Assembly: GCA_019114005.1 (NCBI GenBank)
Contig: DXGH01000003.1
Location: forward strand, 1 to 64,000
Length of the DNA: 64,000 nt
Reading direction: 5' to 3'
From: Candidatus Acetatifactor stercoripullorum
Lineage (GTDB): Bacteria; Bacillota; Clostridia; Lachnospirales; Lachnospiraceae
Below, in pieces: positions 1-8,171 of the stretch. Under the pieces are notes generated by a model. That model worked only from the letters and a program-made list of their open reading frames with translations, searched no databases and had not been told where the DNA came from. The position numbers and the translations under genes are program-made. Numbering within the stretch: the first letter of the stretch is position 1; every line of letters begins with the position of its first letter.

Positions 1-972
1 ATCCTCCACAGCAATGTCAAGCCCCTGCCCATAGCCGTCGCTGCAGCTCTTTTTCAGAAACCCGAAGAAGCTTCTTTCTTCTTTTGTGAGAAGCAGGCTT
101 TCTTCCCTTTCAACAAAATCGCTGAGAATCCCGATGGGATTGACGCATTTTTCAGGAGCGGCCGCATGTCCGCCAATACCCTTGGCTGTAAGGTGCAGCT
201 TTCCGTCCCGGTATTTAACAGTCATATTTCCAGAAAGCTCTCCCCAGGCGGCCTTCTCTCCCAGTCCTTTTGCCGGGAAGCTCTCCTGCTGTCCCCGCAA
301 TACCAGCCTTGCCGTATCTGCAACACTGTTGGACACCAGTCCAGCCCCGATGGCTTCTATGTGGGGCAGCTCTCCTTCATAAAAAAACTTCATCCGGCAC
401 CGGCCCTTTTCCCCATAGCAGAGAGGAAATCTGCAGTCCGAAACAACTGCCAGCTTCGGCGATCCATATTGCTTTACATACCAGGCCGCATCCTCCATTC
501 CTGTCTCTTCGCTCAGGCCGCACACCTGGCTTAACTGGTAATGCAGCCGAATTCCCCTTTCCCTTAAATACCGAAGGGCATACAGTACGGCCACTGCCGG
601 CCCCTTATTGTCCGACACTCCCCGTCCGATGAGAAAGTCCCCCTTTAAGGTGCATTCATAGGGCGGATAAACCCAGCCTTCCCCTTCCGGCACCACGTCC
701 AGATGATTCCATATCTCGATCCTATCAGGAGAAAGCCCCTCCGCCTTCTCATATTGAATCCTTACACATCTTCCGCCGCAGTCCTCAGTCCAAAAGCCGT
801 ATTTCTCCGCCATCTGGCGCATACGCTCCCCCGCTCTTTTGCATTCCCTCCCAAAGGGAAAATCCTCTGCAGACGACGTTTTCTCCCTGGCCTTTGCCAC
901 ACTGGGAATTTCCACCAGGCTTTTTATATCCTCTATCATTTCCGCCTTATGGCGGGCAATCCAATCCTCCAT
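1..972 (-). CDS. M20 family metallopeptidase (PepV-like dipeptidase), C-terminus beyond left edge
   Basis: The minus-strand frame is open from an ATG at 972 to the window edge (324 codons). It carries the M20 zinc-peptidase landmarks: NHLDVVPEG (first zinc His plus catalytic Asp), GRGVSDNKGP (bridging Asp), LSEETG (Glu pair) and DCRFPLCYGEKG. In this family these residues hold two zinc ions that hydrolyse dipeptides or N-acyl amino acids in the cytosol. It starts 4 bp after the stop of a sugar permease gene, so it is the last visible gene of the ABC operon; the link to sugar uptake is inferred from position only. The order of motifs fits PepV/Sap-type dipeptidases better than carboxypeptidase G2 types. 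Confidence 0.85.
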   Translation of the reverse strand, partial: MEDWIARHKAEMIEDIKSLVEIPSVAKAREKTSSAEDFPFGRECKRAGERMRQMAEKYGFWTEDCGGRCVRIQYEKAEGLSPDRIEIWNHLDVVPEGEGWVYPPYECTLKGDFLIGRGVSDNKGPAVAVLYALRYLRERGIRLHYQLSQVCGLSEETGMEDAAWYVKQYGSPKLAVVSDCRFPLCYGEKGRCRMKFFYEGELPHIEAIGAGLVSNSVADTARLVLRGQQESFPAKGLGEKAAWGELSGNMTVKYRDGKLHLTAKGIGGHAAAPEKCVNPIGILSDFVEREESLLLTKEERSFFGFLKKSCSDGYGQGLDIAVED

Positions 973-976
973 AGCG

Positions 977-1822
977 TTACCCCTTTATCCCCGACGAGGC
1001 GATGCCCTCCACCAGATACTTCTGCAGCAGTATAAAAATCACTAAAAGAGGCAGAATCGACAATATGGACATGGCAAACATAGCGCCGTAATCGGAGGTG
1101 GAGGCCGGATCACAAAACAGCTTGAGAGCAAGGCTCACAGGATACCGTTCCGATTTATTCACGTACAAAAGAGGTCCTAAAAAGTCCTCCCAGCGCCAGA
1201 TGAAGGAAAAAATTCCGCCCGTAATCAGCGCAGGCTTCATTAACGGCAGCACAATTCTGAAAAATATGGAATAATAGGAGCAGCCGTCAATTTTCGCCGC
1301 CTCATCCAAATCAGAGGGAAGTCCGTTTATAAAATTCATCATCAGATAGATAAAAAATCCCTGGGTCGCAAAGCAGTAAGGGACAATCATGGGAAGATAG
1401 GTTCCCACCCACCCAAGCTTCTGGTACCATAAATATTGTGGAATCATTAAAATCTGTGCCGGAAGCATCATGGACACCAGCATGGCACAAAACAAAATCT
1501 TTCTGCCTCTAAATCTGCACCGGGCAAAGCTGTAGGCCACAAAAGCCGAAGAAATCAGCGTGCCTATGGTGGCAGTCACTGCGATAAAGGCCGAATTTTT
1601 AAAGAAGGTGCCAAAGCTTACCTTTGCAAAGCCCCGCCAGCCATTTACATAATTTTCTGTCACAAATTCTCTGGGAATCAGCTCTCCCGCCGTGTTGAAA
1701 ATGGTATCCGTATCCTTAAAGGAGCTGAAAAACATCCAAAGCAGCGGATAGATCATCACAAAGGCGCCCAGGGCTACGAATACATGATAAAAAACAGTTT
1801 TAATCCTCTTTTTCCTTTTCAT
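977..1822 (-). CDS. carbohydrate ABC transporter permease (MalG/UgpE type)
   Basis: A 281-residue polytopic protein with about six hydrophobic segments. The cytoplasmic EAA loop typical of binding-protein-dependent sugar permeases reads LDEAAKIDGCSYYSIFFRIVL near residues 170-190. The N-terminus (MKRKKRIKTVFYHVFVALG) is a basic tail followed by the first membrane helix. It begins directly after the stop codon of the partner permease (1823), so the two are translationally coupled. It should form the inner-membrane channel with that partner and the lipoprotein encoded upstream. No ATPase gene is present; this is normal for this class, which often shares an MsmK-type ATPase encoded elsewhere. 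Confidence 0.93.
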   Translation of the reverse strand: MKRKKRIKTVFYHVFVALGAFVMIYPLLWMFFSSFKDTDTIFNTAGELIPREFVTENYVNGWRGFAKVSFGTFFKNSAFIAVTATIGTLISSAFVAYSFARCRFRGRKILFCAMLVSMMLPAQILMIPQYLWYQKLGWVGTYLPMIVPYCFATQGFFIYLMMNFINGLPSDLDEAAKIDGCSYYSIFFRIVLPLMKPALITGGIFSFIWRWEDFLGPLLYVNKSERYPVSLALKLFCDPASTSDYGAMFAMSILSILPLLVIFILLQKYLVEGIASSGIKG

Positions 1823-2764
1823 CTACATTCCCCCTTCATAGACCCAGAATTTCTTGGTCTTAAACAGGATCAAGGTAATCAGGGAGATCAAAATCAGCAT
1901 CACCCACGCCATGGCAGCTCCATAGCCCGTATTATAAAAGTTAAAGGACTGCTGGTACATATAAACCACATAAAACAGTGTGGAATTCATAGGCCTTCCC
2001 TGAGTGATGATAAAGCACTGGGTAAATGCCAGAAATCCGCTGATCATCTGTATGATCAGGTTAAAAAAGATGGTTGGGGTGAGCAGGGGAAGGGTAATTT
2101 TGAAAAAGCTGCTGACTCCTCCTGCCCCATCCACCCTTGCCGCCTCATACAGCGTTGTGGGAATCTGCTTTAAGGCCGAGAGGAATACCAGCATGGACGA
2201 GCCAAACTGCCACACGGAAAGCAGAATCAGTACCCAAATAGCCGTATTGGTGCTTCCCAGCCAGGAATAATGGCTGTCTATACCGATCCCCTGTAAAAGC
2301 CGGTTCACCGTTCCGTCCTCAGCAAACATTCTTTTCCACAGAATAGAGATGGCAACCGATCCTCCGATAATAGAGGGCAGATAGTAGGCCGCCCGGTAAA
2401 ATCCGGTAAGCTTCGTGCCTTTTAACAGGATCATAGCCACCGCCAGCGCAAACACAAGCCTTAGGGGAACCGACACAAGGGCGTAGAAAAAGGTCACGGA
2501 AAGCGATTGGTAAAACTCCGGATCGTCCGTAAACATTTTGATGTAATTGTCAAATCCGATGAACCTGGGTGCTCCCAATATTTCAAATCTGCAGAAGGAA
2601 TAATAAAGGGACATGGCCATGGGTACGATCATAAACAGGATAAATCCGATGATAAAGGGTAGTGCAAAAATAACGCCTGCCGTACTGTTTTTGTTCAGCC
2701 ATTTTTTGAAACGGATGCCGGCAGCATTTGATTTCTTTAAAGCAGCTGTCTGCTTGCCCCGCAT
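1823..2764 (-). CDS. sugar ABC transporter permease (MalF/UgpA type)
   Basis: A 313-residue permease with six predicted membrane helices. Its EAA motif LYEAARVDGAGGVSSFFKITL lies near residues 207-227. A conserved N-terminal opening typical of this family (GVIFALPFIIGFILFMIVPM) marks the first helix. The ATG is preceded by AGGAGG at good spacing. A stable intercistronic hairpin separates it from the solute-binding-protein gene upstream. It is the heterodimeric partner of the next permease. The substrate is unknown from sequence, probably an oligosaccharide or sugar derivative. Confidence 0.93.
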   Translation of the reverse strand: MRGKQTAALKKSNAAGIRFKKWLNKNSTAGVIFALPFIIGFILFMIVPMAMSLYYSFCRFEILGAPRFIGFDNYIKMFTDDPEFYQSLSVTFFYALVSVPLRLVFALAVAMILLKGTKLTGFYRAAYYLPSIIGGSVAISILWKRMFAEDGTVNRLLQGIGIDSHYSWLGSTNTAIWVLILLSVWQFGSSMLVFLSALKQIPTTLYEAARVDGAGGVSSFFKITLPLLTPTIFFNLIIQMISGFLAFTQCFIITQGRPMNSTLFYVVYMYQQSFNFYNTGYGAAMAWVMLILISLITLILFKTKKFWVYEGGM

Positions 2765-2786
2765 GGAAACTGCCTCCTTTCACGCA

Positions 2787-2818
2787 CAAATGGCTGCCGC
2801 CTAAGCAGCAGCCATTTG
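2787..2818 (-). terminator. intercistronic hairpin between binding-protein and permease genes
   Basis: An 11-bp perfect stem (2787-2797 pairing with 2808-2818, CAAATGGCTGC/GCAGCCATTTG) with a 10-nt loop lies between the lipoprotein gene and the first permease. No T-run follows it, so it is better read as an mRNA-stabilising or partial-termination element. Such hairpins commonly let the binding protein be made in excess over the permeases. That role is inferred. Confidence 0.7.
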
Positions 2819-2830
2819 GTCTCATTGCTT

Positions 2831-4216
2831 TTATTGCTTGTTGCTCAATATTTCATTTCCTTCTGTCAGAAGCTGATCTGCCGCCTCCGCAGCTGTCATC
2901 TCACCATAGCAGATTGCCTCCTCCAGCTTATAAACCACATCGTAAACCTCTGTTGCCCCATTGGGTGATGCCGGGCTTACATCGGAGCACTGGGGTGTAA
3001 CCACGTCATTGATAAAGGATACCACCGTCTGTTCCGCCTCGCTCATCAGAGGAGTGATTGCCTCTGCCACGTTGGAAGCCACGGGAACTCCTCTTTCTCC
3101 TAACAGAATCTCATTACATTCCACCGAATTGGTCCAGTAATTAATCACTTCCGCAGCCTCATCGGGATGTTCGCTGTCAACGGAAATGGAGAAGAACATA
3201 GCAGGCTTTAAATAATTGGATTTCTGTATATCGTTGGAGGGCCATGTGGTAATACCGATCTCCATGCCCTCCGGGGCCGCATTCACCGTTGCAGTCATAT
3301 TGTTGGAGAAGTAGAAGGCACACCAGGACATTCTGTCAGGTGAGGAACCGTACACCAGGGGCTCCTGCTCCGGCTGTCCGATAGAAACCTCTGCAAACAC
3401 ACTGGGATCGATCAGCCAGCCTTCCTCTTTGCCTGTGACATACAAATCGAAATAAGCCTCGATGGTTTCCTTGCCTGCACCGATTTGTCCATCCTCGCCA
3501 AACAGCGTTTCCCCTGATGCACGCAGGAAATAATCCATAAAGGAGGTGCCGTTATTGTACTGCAGGTTCGTCTTGTAGCCTGTCTTTTCATAAACCTCCC
3601 GGCACACATCCAAAAATTCGTCCATGGTCATATAATTCTTGATCTCAATGCCGTTTTCTTCCAGTAAGGTTTTATTGTAAAGCAGCGCCGGTGCATTGAC
3701 GCCGATACAGATGGCATAGAGCCCATCTCCAACCCGGCCGAATTCCTGTACCGTAGGGTCTACATTGGACAGATCAATCACGCCGGAATCCACATAAGGC
3801 TGTAAGTCAACCAGCATATTGTTGTCCACATACTGCTGAATGTAAGCTTTATCCATCTGAACAATATCCGCCATTGTATGGCCGGCTGCCGAGGTGGCCA
3901 GCTTATTCCAGTAGTCAGAGCCTGACAAAAACTGTCCGTCAAAGGTAATTCCTGGATTCTGTTCCTCATAGAGTGCCAGGGCCTCCTGGGTTAAATCCGC
4001 TCTGGTCTGACTGCCCCACCAGGTAACCGTAAGCTCTACCGCCTCGCCACTGCTTTCTCCCTGCTCCGAAGCGGCGGTCTGCTCCTGTTTGGTACTCTCT
4101 GTCTGGCTGCTTTCCTGGGACGAAGTACTGCTTTGTCCACTCTCGCTTCCGCAGGCGGTCACGCCCAATACCATGGACGCTGCCAACAATGCCCCAATCC
4201 ATCTTGTCTTTTTCAT
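2831..4216 (-). CDS. ABC transporter sugar-binding lipoprotein (extracellular solute-binding protein family 1)
   Basis: A 461-residue protein with a lipoprotein signal peptide: basic start, hydrophobic core and lipobox VTAC with Cys22 as the lipidation site, followed by a Ser/Gln/Glu-rich linker. The mature part opens with VELTVTWWGSQTRADLTQEA, typical of family 1 sugar-binding proteins. It would be tethered outside the membrane to deliver a carbohydrate to the two permeases. The frame is open to a GTG at 4222, but the ATG at 4216 is preferred because an AGGAGG lies 8 nt upstream. The URO-D-like gene precedes it by only a few bases. Confidence 0.93.
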   Translation of the reverse strand: MKKTRWIGALLAASMVLGVTACGSESGQSSTSSQESSQTESTKQEQTAASEQGESSGEAVELTVTWWGSQTRADLTQEALALYEEQNPGITFDGQFLSGSDYWNKLATSAAGHTMADIVQMDKAYIQQYVDNNMLVDLQPYVDSGVIDLSNVDPTVQEFGRVGDGLYAICIGVNAPALLYNKTLLEENGIEIKNYMTMDEFLDVCREVYEKTGYKTNLQYNNGTSFMDYFLRASGETLFGEDGQIGAGKETIEAYFDLYVTGKEEGWLIDPSVFAEVSIGQPEQEPLVYGSSPDRMSWCAFYFSNNMTATVNAAPEGMEIGITTWPSNDIQKSNYLKPAMFFSISVDSEHPDEAAEVINYWTNSVECNEILLGERGVPVASNVAEAITPLMSEAEQTVVSFINDVVTPQCSDVSPASPNGATEVYDVVYKLEEAICYGEMTAAEAADQLLTEGNEILSNKQ

Positions 4217-4228
4217 ATACACTTCCTC

Positions 4229-5200
4229 CTATAACCTTCTGACGGTATCCACCGCCAATCTGATCCTGGACAAATCCTTCTGTGTGGCTATGGTACAGTC
4301 CGCCCCCAGAATAAACCCTTTTCTTCCGTAAGTCTCCACCAGCGAACGCACCGTATTGACCAAAGCCTCCTCTGTTCCGGATGCCAGAACTCCTGTTCTG
4401 TTTGCCAGACCCCCCATGACGGTCTTACCGGCAAAAATATCCTTCCCCTCCTTCAAAGAGCATGGTACTTCAAAGGTTCCCCAATTCACAACATCGTAGA
4501 GAGCCGGATCGTAATCTCTGTAGAATTCAAGATTCACATCCCGGTTGCACACATGCAGAAAACAATAGCCCTTTTCCTCCTTCACTGCCTGCAGAATCAT
4601 TTGATCAAAGGGAGCGATCCATTCCATAAACTGCTCCTTTGTCAGGCCGAAGCGTCTCTCGGCTCCCAGAGAGGCCATATAAACGCCGTCCACCCCCGCC
4701 TCAATGTATCTGCGGGCTAAGATACACAGGCCCTCTGTAATCCGCTTCATGGCCTCCAGCACCTTCCCCGGATTTTCTTTCATCCATTGTCCGAATACCC
4801 GTCTGGATTGATCATAGCCATACCCCATTGGTTTCAGGGGATGGTACATGGCCGAGGTTCCCACACTATGCAGGGTTCCCAAGGTAAAGCAGGAATCCCC
4901 CGTCCGGTCCAGGATTCTCTTTGTCAGGTCTATCTGACGCTCAATCAAAGGGTCCTGTGCCCCAAAAGCCGGAAATCTGCCAAAATCCGCCGATGTATTC
5001 AAATCCCAGGGACAGGAAACAAGATTTTCATTCATGATCTTCAGAATGTCCACATCTGTTTCCTTCAAAAAATCCATATGGGCCTTTACCGCGTTTTCTC
5101 CGTTTGCGCATTCCTCAGGAAAGTGCATGGTAAAGCAGGCTGGAATACAGTCCGGTTCTTCCTGCTGTATGGCGCTTATGACTCTTTCCTTTTTTGTCAC
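4229..5200 (-). CDS. uroporphyrinogen decarboxylase-like (URO-D family, MtaA/CmuA-type) protein
   Basis: A 323-residue TIM-barrel protein opening with TKKERVISAIQQEEPDCIP, the usual start of URO-D-family methyltransferase-like proteins. It ends with GFILGADCTIATQ, resembling the C-terminal barrel region of that family. True heme URO-D is unlikely because no heme genes are nearby and the protein leads a sugar-transport operon. MtaA/CmuA relatives transfer methyl groups between corrinoid or thiol carriers, but no corrinoid protein is encoded here, so the substrate is unknown. The start is a GTG with AAAGGAGG 7 nt upstream. Family confidence is high and specific function low. Confidence 0.8.
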   Translation of the reverse strand: MTKKERVISAIQQEEPDCIPACFTMHFPEECANGENAVKAHMDFLKETDVDILKIMNENLVSCPWDLNTSADFGRFPAFGAQDPLIERQIDLTKRILDRTGDSCFTLGTLHSVGTSAMYHPLKPMGYGYDQSRRVFGQWMKENPGKVLEAMKRITEGLCILARRYIEAGVDGVYMASLGAERRFGLTKEQFMEWIAPFDQMILQAVKEEKGYCFLHVCNRDVNLEFYRDYDPALYDVVNWGTFEVPCSLKEGKDIFAGKTVMGGLANRTGVLASGTEEALVNTVRSLVETYGRKGFILGADCTIATQKDLSRIRLAVDTVRRL

Positions 5201-5220
5201 CTCTGTCCCTCCTTTGTTTT

Positions 5221-5258
5221 CTGTAAATACATTATAGCAATTTACAGTTAGCTGAAAA
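5221..5258 (-). promoter_or_regulatory. promoter with overlapping palindromic operator for the URO-D/sugar ABC operon
   Basis: On the minus strand a -10 TATAAT (5231-5236) and -35 TTTTCA (5253-5258) are 16 bp apart. A perfect 8-bp inverted repeat, CTGTAAAT (5221-5228) and ATTTACAG (5240-5247), straddles the -10. A third TGTAAAT occurs at 5296-5302 in the same 179-bp divergent region. This layout suits repression or activation by a DNA-binding regulator; which one is not shown. Confidence 0.6.
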
Positions 5259-5379
5259 ATCCACTTTTCCGGCTTGCAATGTCAAAAAACCGACTTTGTA
5301 AATGGCACATATTGCCTGTTTTTGTGGTTTTCGATATAGTATAAAATAAGAAACAAAAGAAAGGAAAGGCAGAATCGGT

Positions 5380-7185
5380 ATGCGTCAGTTACGGCAAAGA
5401 CTCCTTCACTATATTGTAAATCTTTCTTTGAAAAGAAAGCTTGTCTGTGTTGTAGGCATCTGCATTTTCCTGCTTTCCCTGTCAGGACTGATAGGCAGCC
5501 TTATTTTGTCAAAAGCCTACCTGCGCCTGCTTCAGGAAACCGTCGCAAGCAACCTCTCCTACTCCTCCTCCATCATCTCCCAGACCTTAGACAGGATTGA
5601 GGATATGACCGGCAGCCTTTTGGCGGATTCCGTGATACAGAGAAACCTTGTGACTGCCAACGACAGTGAAAACCCAAGAGAGCAGACCATCGCCCACCAG
5701 GCCCTTTCCCAAACGGTTTTGGATTTTTACGAGCAATACAAATCCTCCTATGTGGACTACATCACCCTCTCCCACTCCAGAAATACCATCTATTCAAACT
5801 ATTTGAGCGACAAACGCACACCGGAGGAAATAGAAGAGCGGCTGCTTGCCATGGCCGATGAGGGAGAAGGCCGCCCCGTATGGCTCTTTCAATACGCCCA
5901 GACAAACGGCTTTTATCTGACCAGGCAGATCAGGAACGCCCAAAGTCCCTACTTCAGTTCCCTGGGGACTTTAATCGTCTCCGTGGACTTAGACGAAATG
6001 ATTTCTTCCCGAAACCAGCAGGAGGGCGCTTTCCCTGACACGCGATATTTTATTGCAAGCGACGGCCAGATCATTTATCACACCGACGACACTGCAGACG
6101 GAATTTTCCAAAAGCTTGACAATGCCTCCGGTGATTCCTATGAAATTTTGACAGTTGACGGGCACAAATACTTTGTATACAGCACCTTGATTCCCGGCCA
6201 TAGCTTGACCTACACCTGCTATCTGTCCTATGACTCCATCACCTATTCCGCCAATATCTCGTGGTTCGTCAGCATGGTGGTGCTTTTTTTCACCTGCCTG
6301 ATCGCAGTGGTGTTCTCCCATTACACCATCTCCTCCATCGACAGGCACACCAATCTTTTGTTGAAAAAAATGCAGGCCTACAACGCGGAGCAAATCTCCC
6401 TTCCCCAGACAGATCCTGTTTACGCAGACCGCAAAGATGAATTCGGCCTGCTCAACAGACAGTTTGACCACATGGCGGAGCGGATACACAACCTGATCTT
6501 AGATAATTATGTGAATGAGCTCTGGAAAAAGGACGCCCAGCTCAAAGCCCTGGAAAAACAAATCCAGCCCCACTTTCTCTACAACACCTTAGAGTCCATC
6601 AACTGGCGGGCAAAATCCGCAGGAAACCAGGATATATCAAGCATGGTGGAATCTCTGGGAAATCTGCTTCGGGCCTCTCTTTCCAAGGATAACGGCGGAT
6701 GGACTCTGAAAAAGGAACTGGAGATTACAGATGCCTATATCACCATTCAAAAATACCGCTTTGAAGAGCATTTAGAGTATCTATCCCACTGCGATCCTTC
6801 CCTGTGCTCTGCACTGCTGCCCAAATTCATGATCCAGCCCCTGGTGGAAAACGCCGTCCACTATGGTCTGGAGGAAAACACAGAGGTCTGTCACATTGAG
6901 GTCAACGTCAGACTGACGGAGACGGCCGGCCTTGAAAAGCAGCAGGAGATACTGCAGATTTTTGTAAAAAACGACGGCTCTGCCTTTGAGGAGGGTCTCC
7001 TTTTAAAGCTTAAAAATCATCAGGCGTCTGCCAGAGGCTTTGGTATCGGCCTGGTCAACATTGACGAGCGGATCAAGCTGATGTTCGGCGGCTCCTACGG
7101 TCTGACCCTGTATAATGAAGGCGATCTGGCGGTGGCGCAGATCACCATTCCCTACCTGGATAAAACGGAGGTAAACTCATGCTGA
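5380..7185 (+). CDS. sensor histidine kinase, YesM type
   Basis: A 601-residue membrane kinase. Helices lie at about residues 21-43 and 290-315 and flank an extracytoplasmic sensor domain of roughly 245 residues. A HAMP linker follows, then the LytS/YesM-type His_kinase domain with the phospho-acceptor motif QIQPHFLYNTLE (His398). The HATPase domain carries the N-box MIQPLVENAVHYGLE and the G-rich GFGIGLVNIDERI. In this family an external ligand, often a sugar or its loaded binding protein, controls phosphorylation of an AraC-type regulator. The partner gene overlaps its 3' end by 7 bp. The divergent sugar operon is the natural target. Confidence 0.93.
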   Translation: MRQLRQRLLHYIVNLSLKRKLVCVVGICIFLLSLSGLIGSLILSKAYLRLLQETVASNLSYSSSIISQTLDRIEDMTGSLLADSVIQRNLVTANDSENPREQTIAHQALSQTVLDFYEQYKSSYVDYITLSHSRNTIYSNYLSDKRTPEEIEERLLAMADEGEGRPVWLFQYAQTNGFYLTRQIRNAQSPYFSSLGTLIVSVDLDEMISSRNQQEGAFPDTRYFIASDGQIIYHTDDTADGIFQKLDNASGDSYEILTVDGHKYFVYSTLIPGHSLTYTCYLSYDSITYSANISWFVSMVVLFFTCLIAVVFSHYTISSIDRHTNLLLKKMQAYNAEQISLPQTDPVYADRKDEFGLLNRQFDHMAERIHNLILDNYVNELWKKDAQLKALEKQIQPHFLYNTLESINWRAKSAGNQDISSMVESLGNLLRASLSKDNGGWTLKKELEITDAYITIQKYRFEEHLEYLSHCDPSLCSALLPKFMIQPLVENAVHYGLEENTEVCHIEVNVRLTETAGLEKQQEILQIFVKNDGSAFEEGLLLKLKNHQASARGFGIGLVNIDERIKLMFGGSYGLTLYNEGDLAVAQITIPYLDKTEVNSC

Positions 7186-8171
7186 AACTTATGATTGCAG
7201 ACGATGAAAGAGTAATCCGGGAAACCATTTCCAATCTGATTGACTGGAAGCTTTTGGATATAGAGCTTTCCGGGCTGTGCTCCAACGGCCTGGAAGCCTA
7301 TGACATGATTATTGACGAATCCCCTGATATTGTGCTTACAGACATAAAAATGCCCGGTATGACCGGACTGGAATTGATCAAAAATATTTCAAAATCCCAC
7401 CTGGACACGCAGTTTATCATTCTGTCAGGCTACGGGGAATTTGAATATGCAAAGGAGGCCATGAAATACGGCGTAAAGCAGTACATTTTAAAGCCCTGCA
7501 ACGAAAAGCAGATCACCGAAAGTATTCTGGAGGTCTCCAAGGACTGCTATGAGAGAAAACGCAGACAGGTGGCCGGGTTTCTCCACGATCTTTTGCAGGA
7601 AAGCGGCAGCGATATTACCCAGCTGAATCATTTCTTAAGTGGAATACAGGACATGAATTTTTTAAAACAGCTGTCGGACTGTCTGCTCTTTGAGACAAAG
7701 CTTCGCAAGGAGGAGCTGGCTCCCTTTGAGCTCACCGAGCTTCTTATGACCATCAATCAGGGGTATTCCGATTCTCAGATTCTGGAGAGGCTGTATGGCA
7801 TGATTCACAAGATCGTCTCTCCGGAAAAAAAGCAGTCCGGCACAAATTTTACGAAACAGATTTTCTCTTACGTGGAACAGCACCTGTCCGATTCCAATAT
7901 CACCTTAAAGGAGATCGCGGAAAATCAGCTGTTCATGAATGTGGATTATGTGAGCAAGCGTTTTTTGAAGGAAACCGGAAGAAAATTTTCCGACTATCTG
8001 GCAGAGGTGCGCATCCGTAAGGCCAAGCAGTACCTGGCCGAGGGCTGGCAGATTCAGCAGGTAGCAGAAAAAGTGGGGTGCGGCAACAACCCCCACTACT
8101 TCTCACAGCTATTTAAGAAAAAGACCGGCATGACCCCCAGCGCCTACATCAGCAGTCTGCAGCGCAAGTAG
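7179..8171 (+). CDS. response regulator with AraC-type DNA-binding domain, YesN type
   Basis: A 330-residue protein. The N-terminal receiver has the acidic pair D8-D9 and phospho-acceptor Asp55 in TDIKMPGM. The C-terminal 100 residues form two AraC helix-turn-helix units, with the signature VAEKVGCGNNPHYFSQLFKKKTG. Phosphorylation by the overlapping YesM kinase should alter binding at target promoters, most likely the divergent ABC operon promoter. The start ATG has GGAGG 8 nt upstream and overlaps the kinase stop. Its 3' end overlaps the convergent sbcD gene by 23 bp, with no terminator between them. Confidence 0.92.
   Translation: MLKLMIADDERVIRETISNLIDWKLLDIELSGLCSNGLEAYDMIIDESPDIVLTDIKMPGMTGLELIKNISKSHLDTQFIILSGYGEFEYAKEAMKYGVKQYILKPCNEKQITESILEVSKDCYERKRRQVAGFLHDLLQESGSDITQLNHFLSGIQDMNFLKQLSDCLLFETKLRKEELAPFELTELLMTINQGYSDSQILERLYGMIHKIVSPEKKQSGTNFTKQIFSYVEQHLSDSNITLKEIAENQLFMNVDYVSKRFLKETGRKFSDYLAEVRIRKAKQYLAEGWQIQQVAEKVGCGNNPHYFSQLFKKKTGMTPSAYISSLQRK

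Noticed and set aside
5989-6489. A 166-codon minus-strand frame inside the histidine kinase gene
   Set aside because: Shadow frame; the plus-strand kinase has all expected motifs.
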